From Paenibacillus sp. ACRRY (lineage in GTDB: Bacteria > Bacillota > Bacilli > Paenibacillales > Paenibacillaceae), in contig NZ_JAKRNM010000001.1 in assembly GCF_022346995.1 (NCBI RefSeq), positions 1,488,001 to 1,552,000 of the forward strand: 64,000 nt of DNA. Reading direction: 5' to 3'. The notes under the pieces were generated by a model that ran no database searches, was not told where the DNA came from, and worked only from the letters and a program-made list of their open reading frames with translations. This document shows positions 54,250 to 62,900 of this stretch, piece after piece. The number at the start of each line of letters is the position of its first letter. Positions within the stretch are counted from its first letter, which is position 1. The position numbers were made by a program, and so were the translations under genes.

Positions 54250-54378
54250 GGTGCCACACTCCTTCTATGTTGAAGTTAGACTTGACTCCTGATTCGTCTA
54301 ATTTCATTATAAAAGAGTACGATAAGCCTACAATCCCAGAACAATGGGATATCCCACGCGGGAGAGGAGACACCTTAT

Positions 54379-55485
54379 ATGAAATCAGCATTAGAGCAAG
54401 GCAGAACATCCATAACTTCTCTCGAAAAAGGATCCTGGACCTCCCGAACCTATAGGGAAGCCGTACTGAAAGCAATCCAAGCCGTTGTCCCCTTTGATGC
54501 ATACTGTTTCACGACAGTGGACCCACAGACCCTGTTATCCACTGGTGCTGTGACGGAAGACGGCATTGAAGCGATACATGATTGGCTGTTCATTAACGAA
54601 TATACGGAAGATGATGTACATAAATATGCAGACTTGATTCGCTGGAACAAGCCTACTGCCCTTCTACAGGCATCAATCCATGATATGCCCGAACGAAGTT
54701 TGCGATATCGTTCGATCTTGCAGCCTGCTGGTTTCGGAGATGAGCTTCGAGCAGTCCTCATATGTGACGAGACGTGTTGGGGTTACCTCACCCTCTATCG
54801 AAAGGTAGATCAGCCTTTCTTCTCGGAAGAGGAAGGGCAATGGATTGAAGAACGGACCACTTCCATAGCCAGGATGTTGAAAAGGACCAGTCTGTCACTT
54901 ATGGATGAGATCAAACAAGGTAGTCCAGCCGATCCGGGAATTGTGATGATAACCGATACCTTTCAGTTATTGTCTTCCAATGCCTCCGCACAATATTGGC
55001 TCACCCAATTGCAGCGGCTTGAGTCAGTGGGCCCGGACATTCTGCCTCGTCCAGTACGGGCAGTTAGTTCTCATTTGTTGAGCCAGACGCTCGAAGAGAC
55101 TGTATCTTCGGAGTTGTCCGCAAAGTCACCTTCCAAAGTATGCATACAGCTCCTTGATGGTCGCTATCTTGTGCTACACGCAAGTCGCATGCAGCAGATG
55201 ACTGGTCCGGATCAGATCGCCGTTAGACTTGAACAGGCCATGCCACAAGATTTGCTGCCCCTGCTTGCGGAAAGTCACGGTTTATCCGCGCGTGAACGGG
55301 AATTGCTCGGATATGTGCTGCGGAGCTACTCTTCCAAAGAAATCGCTGCAGCGATGAATATATCTGCGTATACAGTCCAGGATCATTTAAAATCCATTTT
55401 CGCCAAGACAAGCGTATACTCCCGCCGGGAGCTCATTTGGTATTTTGTATCCCGTTTCCAACTTAAGGATGATCGTGCTGTTTAA
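54379..55485 (+). CDS. LuxR family regulator with GAF-like sensor
   Basis: A 368-residue protein with an N-terminal GAF-like domain (about 25-170) and a C-terminal LuxR helix-turn-helix (about 300-355: HGLSARERELLGYVLRSYSSKEIAAAMNISAYTVQDHLKSIF, quoted in part by position). The middle (about 185-290) looks PAS-like. There is no receiver domain, so it senses a ligand rather than a kinase. GAGGAG lies nine bases before the ATG. Divergent from the methyltransferase unit. Confidence 0.88.
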   Translation: MKSALEQGRTSITSLEKGSWTSRTYREAVLKAIQAVVPFDAYCFTTVDPQTLLSTGAVTEDGIEAIHDWLFINEYTEDDVHKYADLIRWNKPTALLQASIHDMPERSLRYRSILQPAGFGDELRAVLICDETCWGYLTLYRKVDQPFFSEEEGQWIEERTTSIARMLKRTSLSLMDEIKQGSPADPGIVMITDTFQLLSSNASAQYWLTQLQRLESVGPDILPRPVRAVSSHLLSQTLEETVSSELSAKSPSKVCIQLLDGRYLVLHASRMQQMTGPDQIAVRLEQAMPQDLLPLLAESHGLSARERELLGYVLRSYSSKEIAAAMNISAYTVQDHLKSIFAKTSVYSRRELIWYFVSRFQLKDDRAV

Positions 55486-55500
55486 GAAATGACGTAAGAA

Positions 55501-55540
55501 AAAAAGAAGCGTAATCCATCTACGGATTACGCTTCTTTTT
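55501..55540. terminator. Bidirectional terminator, luxR-like / yidC
   Basis: A 17-bp perfect stem AAAAAGAAGCGTAATCC with its complement (55524-55540) and a 6-base loop, with T runs on both strands. Confidence 0.93.
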
Positions 55541-55608
55541 TTGTTCTAGTCGCTTGAGTACACCAGCCAGCTCCCGCTCCTCATGCTTTTTTTATTGATA
55601 AGTCATAC

Positions 55609-56478
55609 CTAGGATTTTGCGGGTTTGGTTCCTTTGGCTGGTTTGATCTTCTTCTCCTGCAGGATTACCGTTTCCTTAGGATGTTCCACCGGATACAGTT
55701 TACGGAACAATAACGTCTGAAGGACGAGGAATGAACCGCCAACTGTCCAATAGAGCGGCATGGCTGCAGGTGCTGACAGAGAGAAAAAGGCCATCATCAG
55801 CGGTGAAATGTATCCCATGATCGCAAACTGTTTCCGCTGTTCAGGTGCCATATTGGCCTGTGAAACTTTTGCCTGAATCAGGTAGATCACCGCAACCACA
55901 ACAGCAAGCACATAATCGGGTGCCCCGAGTTTGAACCACAGAAATGAATGTGAAGACAGCTCTGGCGTTAGCCGAATGGCCGTGTATATCCCCGAAAGGA
56001 TAGGCAACTGTATCAGCAGCGGCAAGCAGCCGATATTCAGTGGATTAAAGTTATGCTTTTTGTACAGTTCCATCGTCTCTTGGGAAAGCTTCTGACGATC
56101 TGCAGCGTCATTCTTGCCTTCGTATTTTTTCTTGAGTGCATCCATCTCAGGCTTCATGGCATTCATGATCACTCGGGTTCCCTGCTGGGATTTGGCCTGG
56201 CGCATCATCAAAGGCAGCAGCGCAAGCCGTATGACCAAAGTAATCACGATAATCGAGACGCCGTAACTGCCACCAAAGATGGTTGCAATGTGCTGAATCA
56301 GATACGACAGCGGAAATACAATATAGTGATTGAAGAATCCAGGTGTTGAAGCGTTAATCTCCGATACATTGTTGCTACATCCGGCCAAAAGCATGACTGC
56401 AAATAAAATGGCAATCAGCCCATAGATCCGTCCCTTGCCAGATGTAAAAGTGAATCCCTTGCTTGTCTTATGTTCCAT
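55609..56478 (-). CDS. yidC: Membrane protein insertase YidC (second-copy type)
   Basis: An Oxa1/YidC insertase of 289 residues. A lipobox LLAGC (30-34) follows a basic leader. The five-segment core has IRLALLPLMMRQAKSQ (about 83-98) with the substrate-groove arginine, a cytosolic helical hairpin (about 100-140) and the PLLIQLPILSGIYTAI region. It ends in a basic tail (KKIKPAKGTKPAKS) that could touch the ribosome. It is not next to rnpA-rpmH, so it is probably the second, YqjG/YidC2-like copy. GAGGAGG lies six bases before the ATG, inside a predicted hairpin. The upstream ORF overlaps the start by 64 bases. Confidence 0.93.
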   Translation of the reverse strand: MEHKTSKGFTFTSGKGRIYGLIAILFAVMLLAGCSNNVSEINASTPGFFNHYIVFPLSYLIQHIATIFGGSYGVSIIVITLVIRLALLPLMMRQAKSQQGTRVIMNAMKPEMDALKKKYEGKNDAADRQKLSQETMELYKKHNFNPLNIGCLPLLIQLPILSGIYTAIRLTPELSSHSFLWFKLGAPDYVLAVVVAVIYLIQAKVSQANMAPEQRKQFAIMGYISPLMMAFFSLSAPAAMPLYWTVGGSFLVLQTLLFRKLYPVEHPKETVILQEKKIKPAKGTKPAKS

Positions 56479-56765
56479 ATATATCCTCCTCGTTGATTAG
56501 GTTTCAATGTGTCCAACGAGGATTTACAATCTGGCTCATCTTCATCCGGTGCTTCTCTACGTCTGATCATCCTGGTTAAATCTTCAGGTCTATGCTGTCC
56601 ATCCAGCGTCAATGCAGGGAGTCCGGATTCGACGCCGTCTCCCCCTCCGCCTTCCATCCAGTACTCTGTCAACCCACAGTGCAGATGGGCAATATAGGCA
56701 TAGCTCACGGTGAAAATAAGCCCTATTGAGAATAAATAAGGTAATAACTCCTGAAGTTCAAACAA
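56415..56765 (-). CDS. MifM-like leader peptide regulating yidC (candidate)
   Basis: A 116-residue ORF directly before yidC and overlapping its first 64 bases in another frame. One N-terminal membrane segment (about 8-30, YLFSIGLIFTVSYAYIAHL) is followed by a soluble part with RMIRRR (65-70) and the acidic run DEDEPD (74-79). In B. subtilis, MifM has a similar plan: membrane segment, then an arrest segment ending in acidic residues upstream of yidC2. The codon of D79 ends 6 bases before the hairpin that covers the yidC ribosome binding site. The start is TTG at 56765, six bases after AAAGGGGGTG; the GTG at 56774 lies in that site. Confidence 0.75.
   Translation of the reverse strand: MFELQELLPYLFSIGLIFTVSYAYIAHLHCGLTEYWMEGGGGDGVESGLPALTLDGQHRPEDLTRMIRRREAPDEDEPDCKSSLDTLKPNQRGGYIWNIRQARDSLLHLARDGSMG
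56487..56522 (-). promoter_or_regulatory. Hairpin sequestering the yidC ribosome binding site
   Basis: On the minus strand TCCTCGTTG (56514-56522) can pair perfectly with CAACGAGGA (56487-56495) around an 18-base loop. The second arm takes in part of the GAGGAGG site of yidC. A ribosome paused at the acidic codons just upstream would cover the first arm and free the site. Confidence 0.72.
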
Positions 56766-56797
56766 GGGATTCACCCCCTTTATAGGTTCATTTTTAT

Positions 56798-56806
56798 ATT
56801 ATAACA
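56798..56806 (-). promoter_or_regulatory. Extended -10 promoter of the leader-yidC unit
   Basis: TGTTATAAT (TGN plus a consensus -10) lies about 33 bases before the leader-ORF start. No good -35 is seen, as is usual for extended -10 promoters. Confidence 0.6.
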
Positions 56807-56857
56807 CTTACATATCTGTTTTGCATAAATTCACGGCTCAAATGTCATAATCAATCG

Positions 56858-58483
56858 CTATTCTGTTCTCAATTTGGACAATTCCTTCGCAGCCCTAGTT
56901 CTTGCCACGTTAAATGAAGGCCAGGAACTGTTGTTTACTCTCTCATTCATGTAAGCTTCACGCTCCAATAAATGATCCTTCAGCGCCGGGAATTCCTCTT
57001 GCGCAAACTTCCGTAACTGCGGAATCGCATCCGCTGACAAATTCGCCAGATAAGCTGCATCAATGTTCCCTGTCTTATGGTAACGTTCCATGTTCAGCTC
57101 GGCGATGCGGTTATCCATACCCACATAATTGACGGCTGCATAGGCTGTAAGTGACAGTACAATATACCAGCGAAGCAGTGGAATGGATGTATATCGGATG
57201 CGTAAACCGGCTATGAAAAGCAGCAATGCCAGAAAAATCATGAATGCATGTACCAAGAATCGAATATACGTGTACCCGTAAGCCTGTTCGTACAGATGGA
57301 GACGCATAAACGCAGAATACAGCATGATGGCTGTGCAGCCCACAAGGATAAGCAGAAGCACCTGATGAATAATCGAAGCTGTTCTCCCACTCGGTCTAGT
57401 ACATTGGAGTGCAACAATTAAAATGAAAAAGTTAATACTGGTGACCAGCACCAGCTCAGCAAAACCACTGCGGGCATATTCTGCATAAGACAAGTCAGAG
57501 GGAAGATGCCCACTCCCTGCACCAAATAGGTAGGTAAACTGTACAAATACAAACAGTACATACACACAGTTAATAACGAATAGCATGGTGCCCACGATGA
57601 TGGGATCCAGCTTCAACGTCTCCCTGCCGGTACGGATGGAATGAGCATGGGTTTTGGGTTCACCTGTCTTGCTCGATTCGGTTTCTGTATTCTTCTGGCC
57701 TGCATGGTCATGATCGGAGACTTGCACTGCTGCAGGCGATAACAGGGTTGCATTTTTCCAATGGGCAGTCTCCCTCTTCTCGGCTTCGTATTCCATAGGT
57801 TGAACGAATCCCCATACATAACTAAACAGCAAAATGCCGCCTATCATAATCCAGAGGATTCTTGGAAATCCGGGTGTTAGCGTCAGATGGTTCAACCATT
57901 CCGGAAAACCGGACAAATATTGATTGAATACACCATCTGCGGAAGTCAGCAATGCAATCACCACAACCAGGATCGGGAAGGATGCGGCCAGTCCAATGAG
58001 AACTTTGACCAGAACTGCTTTCTGGGACTTCTCCATTCCACGTCCCCTTGCTTTTACCACAATGCCCCCGATGGTCCCCCAGTGGCGAATCAATTGTGGC
58101 AGCAAATGATCCAGGGAAGTACCGATGATTCGGAGATCCCACCACTGCCTCCGTTTACGTCCAGCCAAATAAGTCATATGTAAAATAATCAAACCGGGGA
58201 CAAGCAGAAAATTGAGAACACGCAGCAGCACATTGTCAAAAAGTAAAAAGGTTAGCGCGAGCATGAGTACGACTGCAGCCATCCATGCGTCAATCAGGGT
58301 TAATGTCCGGATTCGATCCCTCGCAAACACATACATAAATGCATAAAAGAGAAGCACAAAGAGCAGATACGATACGCCTGGCTCTCTTCCATAAAACAAA
58401 TACTGATGAATAACCGCCAGGAGCAAGGCAGACAACAGCGTAACCAAAGCACGATTCGGTGAAGCCAGTATTTTCTCAATCAT
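56858..58483 (-). CDS. Multi-pass membrane protein, DUF4173-like
   Basis: A 541-residue integral membrane protein with a dozen or so hydrophobic segments and a large soluble loop (about 235-285, rich in His, Asp and Glu). The pattern fits the DUF4153/DUF4173 group of unknown function. The ATG at 58483 follows ATGGAGGTTTTTCCC; the in-frame ATG at 58498 is part of that site. It is divergent from the SgrR-like regulator gene. No clear terminator separates it from the yidC leader downstream, so read-through is possible. Confidence 0.78.
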   Translation of the reverse strand: MIEKILASPNRALVTLLSALLLAVIHQYLFYGREPGVSYLLFVLLFYAFMYVFARDRIRTLTLIDAWMAAVVLMLALTFLLFDNVLLRVLNFLLVPGLIILHMTYLAGRKRRQWWDLRIIGTSLDHLLPQLIRHWGTIGGIVVKARGRGMEKSQKAVLVKVLIGLAASFPILVVVIALLTSADGVFNQYLSGFPEWLNHLTLTPGFPRILWIMIGGILLFSYVWGFVQPMEYEAEKRETAHWKNATLLSPAAVQVSDHDHAGQKNTETESSKTGEPKTHAHSIRTGRETLKLDPIIVGTMLFVINCVYVLFVFVQFTYLFGAGSGHLPSDLSYAEYARSGFAELVLVTSINFFILIVALQCTRPSGRTASIIHQVLLLILVGCTAIMLYSAFMRLHLYEQAYGYTYIRFLVHAFMIFLALLLFIAGLRIRYTSIPLLRWYIVLSLTAYAAVNYVGMDNRIAELNMERYHKTGNIDAAYLANLSADAIPQLRKFAQEEFPALKDHLLEREAYMNERVNNSSWPSFNVARTRAAKELSKLRTE

Positions 58484-58525
58484 GGGAAAAACCTCCATTA
58501 TCTTTCTAGACTTTATTCTAGATGA

Positions 58526-58575
58526 TAAAATAAGAAGATAAAGAGAAATTATAAGAGATAAAATTTCTTATTTTA
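58526..58575. promoter_or_regulatory. Inverted repeat in the DUF4173 / sgrR-like divergon
   Basis: TAAAATAAGAA (58526-58536) and TTCTTATTTTA (58565-58575) form a perfect 11-bp inverted repeat 28 bases apart in the shared promoter region. TCTAGA...TCTAGA next to it forms a second small palindrome. These may be sites for the SgrR-like regulator. Confidence 0.45.
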
Positions 58576-58619
58576 GTCCGGTTGCAACAACAGCTCTTTT
58601 CCCAAGGAGGCTTGAAATC

Positions 58620-60341
58620 GTGAAACTGCATCAACAATATTTGCTGCTTCATAACCGCTTTGGTGATATGTCCGAGCATGAAGCTACGCTCTCCGATCTC
58701 GCAGAACTGCTGGATTGCACACATCGAAATACCCTTACCATTGTCAAAAAAATGGCGGCCTGCGATTGGATTCGCTGGATCTCCCAGCGTGGTCGAGGTC
58801 GCAGGTCAACACTCACGCTGCTCGTACCAGCCGAACAGATCGCAGCAGAATATATGATGCAGGCCCTCAATCGCCGGGAATTGCATCAGGCCGCTGAACA
58901 GGTGCGCGCCTTCTCCACCTCAACCATGATGCGAGAGCATTTAAACCACTGGCTGCTCGGTTACTCGGGCCATCATACCGAAGCAGGAGAGCATAACGAG
59001 CGAATTGATACGTTGAGACTGCCACTGCAGCAGCAGCTTCATGCTCTTGATCCGCTGTATATTAATCTGCTTGCCGAGTCCTTTGTCACCAGTCATGTGT
59101 TTGATGGGCTGGTTCAGCGTAATGAGCAAGGGGACATTGTTCCATGTCTTGCCCACACCTGGGATGTTAGCCCAGATCGGAAAACCTGGCTTTTTCATTT
59201 GCGTAAAGGTGTCTTGTTTCACCATGGAGGACGATTGACTGCAGGAGATGTGGTGCATACGTTTGCCAGGCTGCAAGCTACCGAGCGACGGACATTGTAT
59301 CGGGATGTGAGCAAACAGATTCTGTCTGTCGATGCCCTGAACTCGCTCACCGTAGTTTTCCGACTCAAAGCACCGCATGAATTATTCCTGTCCTTTCTAG
59401 CCACAAGCCGTGCAGTCATAGTCCCTTCGGACAGCATCATGAAGCCTGGCGATGACAAGTCAGTTGAATCTACATCCATGCAAAAGCCTGTAGGAACAGG
59501 CCCCTTCAAGGTGACATTATGGGATGAACACCTGTGCAGACTGGAAGCATTCCCAGCCTACTTTCAAGGAAGAGCCCATCTGGACCGGGTGGATATTCTG
59601 CAGATTCCTTGGAGTTCCGAGACCGAATGGGGAGAACATGCCGAAGCGGAAACGCCTTTCTTCCACCTTGTTCCGAATCCAGCTGTCGCTAAGGGAGCTG
59701 ACTGGACACAAATTAGTGCAGGTGTCATGGTGAACAAGCTGCTCACTTGTAACACGCAAAAGACCGGACCGCTAAGCGATCCGGCTGTACGAACTCATCT
59801 ATATGAATGTATTTCTGGCGTGGTGCAATCCTCTGAAAATCCCTTGGTCAAGGATCAGTCGATTCCTTTACAGCTGGCTACCATTCCACAATATCGCAAG
59901 GATGCTGCTCTCATCGCAGCCAAACTCGAACAATGCGGATATGCTTGCAAGATTCATACGGCAACGATGGAACAATTCAAAGGTCCATTGCGGCTGGAGT
60001 CCGATCTCATTTTATTCTCCCTGATCCGGGACCGGGATGAAGAATTGCGCAGGACTGACCTCTATCTAACCCTGTCGGAACATCTGGATGAATCCTCACA
60101 ATGGCGTGTGAAGATGATGCTGCAAACCGTTATCGAGTCACGATTAATGACAGAACGAACTGCAGGACTTGACCGGATTGAACAATTTTTGCTGGATCAT
60201 CATCTGATGTTTCATTTATCTGAGAAACCTGTGGAAACCGCCTATTTGCCTTCCGTGCGCGGCCTTTCGTTTAATAGTCAGGGCTGGGTCAACTTGCGCC
60301 ATATCTGGTTTCCATCTGGAAGTACAGTGTTAGAAAATTGA
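58620..60341 (+). CDS. SgrR-like transcriptional regulator with solute-binding domain
   Basis: A 573-residue regulator. The N-terminal SgrR-type winged helix (about 1-110: LSDLAELLDCTHRNTLTIVKKM, quoted in part; then WISQRGRGRRSTLTLL) is joined to a peptide-binding-protein family 5 domain (about 150-540) with ITDTWDVSPDRKTW-like features (TWDVSPDRKTWLFHLRKGV) and KPVGTGPFKV. There is no signal peptide, so the binding domain works in the cytosol as a sensor. The start is GTG with AAGGAGG nine bases upstream. Divergent from the DUF4173-like gene, a natural target. Confidence 0.88.
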   Translation: MKLHQQYLLLHNRFGDMSEHEATLSDLAELLDCTHRNTLTIVKKMAACDWIRWISQRGRGRRSTLTLLVPAEQIAAEYMMQALNRRELHQAAEQVRAFSTSTMMREHLNHWLLGYSGHHTEAGEHNERIDTLRLPLQQQLHALDPLYINLLAESFVTSHVFDGLVQRNEQGDIVPCLAHTWDVSPDRKTWLFHLRKGVLFHHGGRLTAGDVVHTFARLQATERRTLYRDVSKQILSVDALNSLTVVFRLKAPHELFLSFLATSRAVIVPSDSIMKPGDDKSVESTSMQKPVGTGPFKVTLWDEHLCRLEAFPAYFQGRAHLDRVDILQIPWSSETEWGEHAEAETPFFHLVPNPAVAKGADWTQISAGVMVNKLLTCNTQKTGPLSDPAVRTHLYECISGVVQSSENPLVKDQSIPLQLATIPQYRKDAALIAAKLEQCGYACKIHTATMEQFKGPLRLESDLILFSLIRDRDEELRRTDLYLTLSEHLDESSQWRVKMMLQTVIESRLMTERTAGLDRIEQFLLDHHLMFHLSEKPVETAYLPSVRGLSFNSQGWVNLRHIWFPSGSTVLEN

Positions 60342-60387
60342 AAGGCAAGTTACCGTTCAATGAATGTCTGCATGATGATAGATCTGC

Positions 60388-61725
60388 TCATTGTATTGGT
60401 GTCGTCGTTGGTCGGCTTTTATTGTTCTTCAGTGAAACGGTGTCTTTGCGGCGATACACTCCAAGAAGCAATCCCATCATGGCATAATCAAAGATGAGAT
60501 GGTTGCCGTATCCTATAAAAGGAAAGACCACACTTAAAATCGGAACTCTCCCCGTGGTCATCGCCAGCGAATAAACCATTTGCAGTGTGAAGATGGACGT
60601 AATAATGACGATAATCATCCGACCAAAGTCATCCCGAATGCGAGGGAGCGTATTTACCATACTTGCAACAAACCAAATGATAGCCACCAATAGTCCTATT
60701 CCGGCTGCCCAGCCAAACACATCGATGAGCAGCACACCTGGGTAGTCAAAATAACTCGTTTTAAACCTGTCAAATGCTGTATCAAGTCCATTTCCCCACC
60801 ATCCAGCTGATTGAAGGATGTTCATGATTGAAAGGTTGTAGTAGCCATTTCCCATTGGGTCATCATCAAGATTGAACACAACAGAGAATCTTTCCAACCG
60901 ATGGAATGAATCTGTGGTGAGCAACAACAAAAATCCGATACATGCAGTTATAACTGTTGCTATGACTGTATAGAGCCATTTACGCGTGATCCAACCAAAT
61001 AATACTAGTGAAATAATCACGAACATCATAAGGCGAACCAAATCCGATATTTGAAACAACAGAGCTGCCGGTAACGCCACCATCGCGATGTAGGATAGTA
61101 TGGTCTGCACACCAAAATGGGAACGAAGCTTATCCATCAAAATAGCACCAATGGCAAGTGGTAATACCCACATTGCAGCAGTGGTCAGATCTAATACAAA
61201 ACCAAATCCGGTGATGTATCTGTTGGTCCCATTGATGCTTGGTGATATCATTGGATTGATCCACAACATGAGATTAAATAGAATGTAAATCCACCAAGCG
61301 GCTCTTCTCCATTTACGATAATCAAAAAATATAAAGAAGGACATGAACATTATCCCCATGACGGTGTAAACTACATGATTGTAATATATGGATTGGTACA
61401 TTGTATTTGTGACATTGGTTGTAAAAATCCACATCAGAAACAGGCTAACGATGGCTAAACTGATTAATCCGATGATCAGCCCCCAATGCATCCGATGACG
61501 ATACAGCCTATGCATGCTTTTGCCTACTGCTCCGGGATCACCCATTTGCTTTATGGCATACTCAGCAGCCTCTTCCTGAGTTAAGCCCTCCTGTTCCTTG
61601 TCCAGCATCATCTCTCTTATGTGGTTCCCCAATTCATCCCGCAGATCGGTATGTACTTCACGTGCTTTGACTTGACTACACATCTCGTCCAGATAACGTT
61701 TAATCTTATCATGCTGATCCGTCAT
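60388..61725 (-). CDS. SEDS (FtsW/RodA/SpoVE) family protein with a permease-prefix domain
   Basis: A 445-residue membrane protein. Residues 1-75 are a cytosolic DUF1700/permease-prefix-like domain (YLDEMCSQVKAREVHTDLRDEL, quoted in part, and EEAAEYAIKQMGDPGAVG). The rest is a SEDS fold with about ten segments, the WWGNGLDTAF loop (about 312), a likely catalytic Asp in YFDYPGVLLIDVFGWAAG (about 328) and the signature FPFIGYGNHL near 400. SEDS proteins polymerise lipid II. It is coupled to the PadR gene by ATGA overlap, with GGAGGCTTAAC before the start. Confidence 0.83.
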   Translation of the reverse strand: MTDQHDKIKRYLDEMCSQVKAREVHTDLRDELGNHIREMMLDKEQEGLTQEEAAEYAIKQMGDPGAVGKSMHRLYRHRMHWGLIIGLISLAIVSLFLMWIFTTNVTNTMYQSIYYNHVVYTVMGIMFMSFFIFFDYRKWRRAAWWIYILFNLMLWINPMISPSINGTNRYITGFGFVLDLTTAAMWVLPLAIGAILMDKLRSHFGVQTILSYIAMVALPAALLFQISDLVRLMMFVIISLVLFGWITRKWLYTVIATVITACIGFLLLLTTDSFHRLERFSVVFNLDDDPMGNGYYNLSIMNILQSAGWWGNGLDTAFDRFKTSYFDYPGVLLIDVFGWAAGIGLLVAIIWFVASMVNTLPRIRDDFGRMIIVIITSIFTLQMVYSLAMTTGRVPILSVVFPFIGYGNHLIFDYAMMGLLLGVYRRKDTVSLKNNKSRPTTTPIQ

Positions 61726-62057
61726 GTTAAGCCTCCCTCCCCAAGTACACGATCCACAGCACGCCGGAATAAAAGCCACTCGTTTTTTTTGTGCTGTAAA
61801 GCCTCTACGCCCTTGTCTCGAATGGAATAGTATTTACGTTTTCGGCCATCTACCTCCATCCAATAGGATTCCACCCAACCTTCAATCTCCATGGCATGGA
61901 GGATGGGATATAATGTGCCTTCTTTCAAATTAAATACACCTTCCGATTGACGGTGAAGTTCCTTGATCAATTCATAACCGTAAAGTGGCTGATTGTGCAA
62001 TAACGTCAAAATTAAAGTTTCTGTGCTTCCTTTAATCATTTGTTTGTTTACATTCAT
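61722..62057 (-). CDS. PadR family transcriptional regulator
   Basis: A 111-residue winged-helix regulator (LILTLLHNQPLYGYELIKEL, about 14-33; LKEGTLYPILHAMEIEGWV; DGRKRKYYSIRDKG) typical of short PadR proteins that form pairs with membrane proteins carrying permease-prefix domains. The ATG at 62057 follows AAGGAGGAGAAATCAT. Stop and SEDS start overlap as ATGA. It probably represses its own operon. Confidence 0.92.
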   Translation of the reverse strand: MNVNKQMIKGSTETLILTLLHNQPLYGYELIKELHRQSEGVFNLKEGTLYPILHAMEIEGWVESYWMEVDGRKRKYYSIRDKGVEALQHKKNEWLLFRRAVDRVLGEGGLT

Positions 62058-62211
62058 ATGATTTCTCCTCCTTCCTGTCATTCAATTACTTACATCGGAA
62101 ACCTATGCATAGTTAATCTAGGTATTATACTACCTTATTCTTCCTTTTCTGTCTATCCATCGTTACGATCTGCTTTGTGATAAAATAACCCTATTAAGGA
62201 GGGTGACTCTC

Positions 62212-62796
62212 ATGAGTAAACTGATTTTCTTTCTCGGCGGTGCCGGCAGCGGCAAAACGACCCTGGCCAAAGCTCTTTCCCGCAAATATAAGGCAGCCTT
62301 CTTCGATATGGATATCCTGCTCCGCCCAGCAGCCGAGGCAATCATGACGCTTCAGGGACTGGATCCATCTGACAGGGATTCACCTGAATACAAACGCTTA
62401 TGTCGTGATCTGGGATATCGCATTACAATGGATGCGGCACTGGATAACGTTCAATTAGGAATCGATACCGTGGTCGTCGGACCGTTTACCAAAGAAACCG
62501 AAACAACGAATTGGATTGAGCAAGAGCTCAGCCGAATCGGACGTTCGCTCGAAGATACGGATGTCCGCGTAGCGTACATTTATTTGGCGAACGAAGAGTT
62601 GTATCACAAGCGGATTATGGCAAGACAATCTCCTCTTGATGAATACAAGCTGGCTAACTGGGACACCTTCACCGCTTCCCTTGCCCGCAAGCAAGTGGCC
62701 TGGCCGCTGCCTACTTCGTCCGTCGTTTATATCGATAATTCAGAGGAAGATGTGAATGTGGCTCTATCCGAAGTTGAAAGACACATGTACGGGTAA
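62212..62796 (+). CDS. P-loop kinase-like ATPase
   Basis: A 194-residue cytosolic protein with Walker A GGAGSGKTT (9-17), a following acidic DMDILLRPA (about 31-39) and VVVGPF (about 83-88). It resembles small AAA/kinase proteins of the AAA_33 or zeta-toxin-like group. Substrate is unknown; no antitoxin lies nearby. The ATG at 62212 follows GGAGGGTGACTCTC; the GTG at 62203 is inside that site. Confidence 0.78.
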   Translation: MSKLIFFLGGAGSGKTTLAKALSRKYKAAFFDMDILLRPAAEAIMTLQGLDPSDRDSPEYKRLCRDLGYRITMDAALDNVQLGIDTVVVGPFTKETETTNWIEQELSRIGRSLEDTDVRVAYIYLANEELYHKRIMARQSPLDEYKLANWDTFTASLARKQVAWPLPTSSVVYIDNSEEDVNVALSEVERHMYG

Positions 62797-62834
62797 TGTT
62801 GAGATCATTATTCTATTCCAGCAAGTAAATAGAC

Positions 62835-62876
62835 AAAAAAGGATTGGTTGGTTCCCAACGGGTTCCTTTCCAATCC
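62835..62876 (-). terminator. Terminator after the partial peptidase gene
   Basis: GGATTGG pairs with CCAATCC, followed on the minus strand by six T. Confidence 0.8.
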
Positions 62877-62900
62877 CCCTAACCCCATACATAATTGAGG

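Noticed and set aside
62212..62796. Zeta toxin of a toxin-antitoxin pair
   Set aside because: No small antitoxin gene lies upstream, and the short P-loop protein fits housekeeping kinase-like families equally well.
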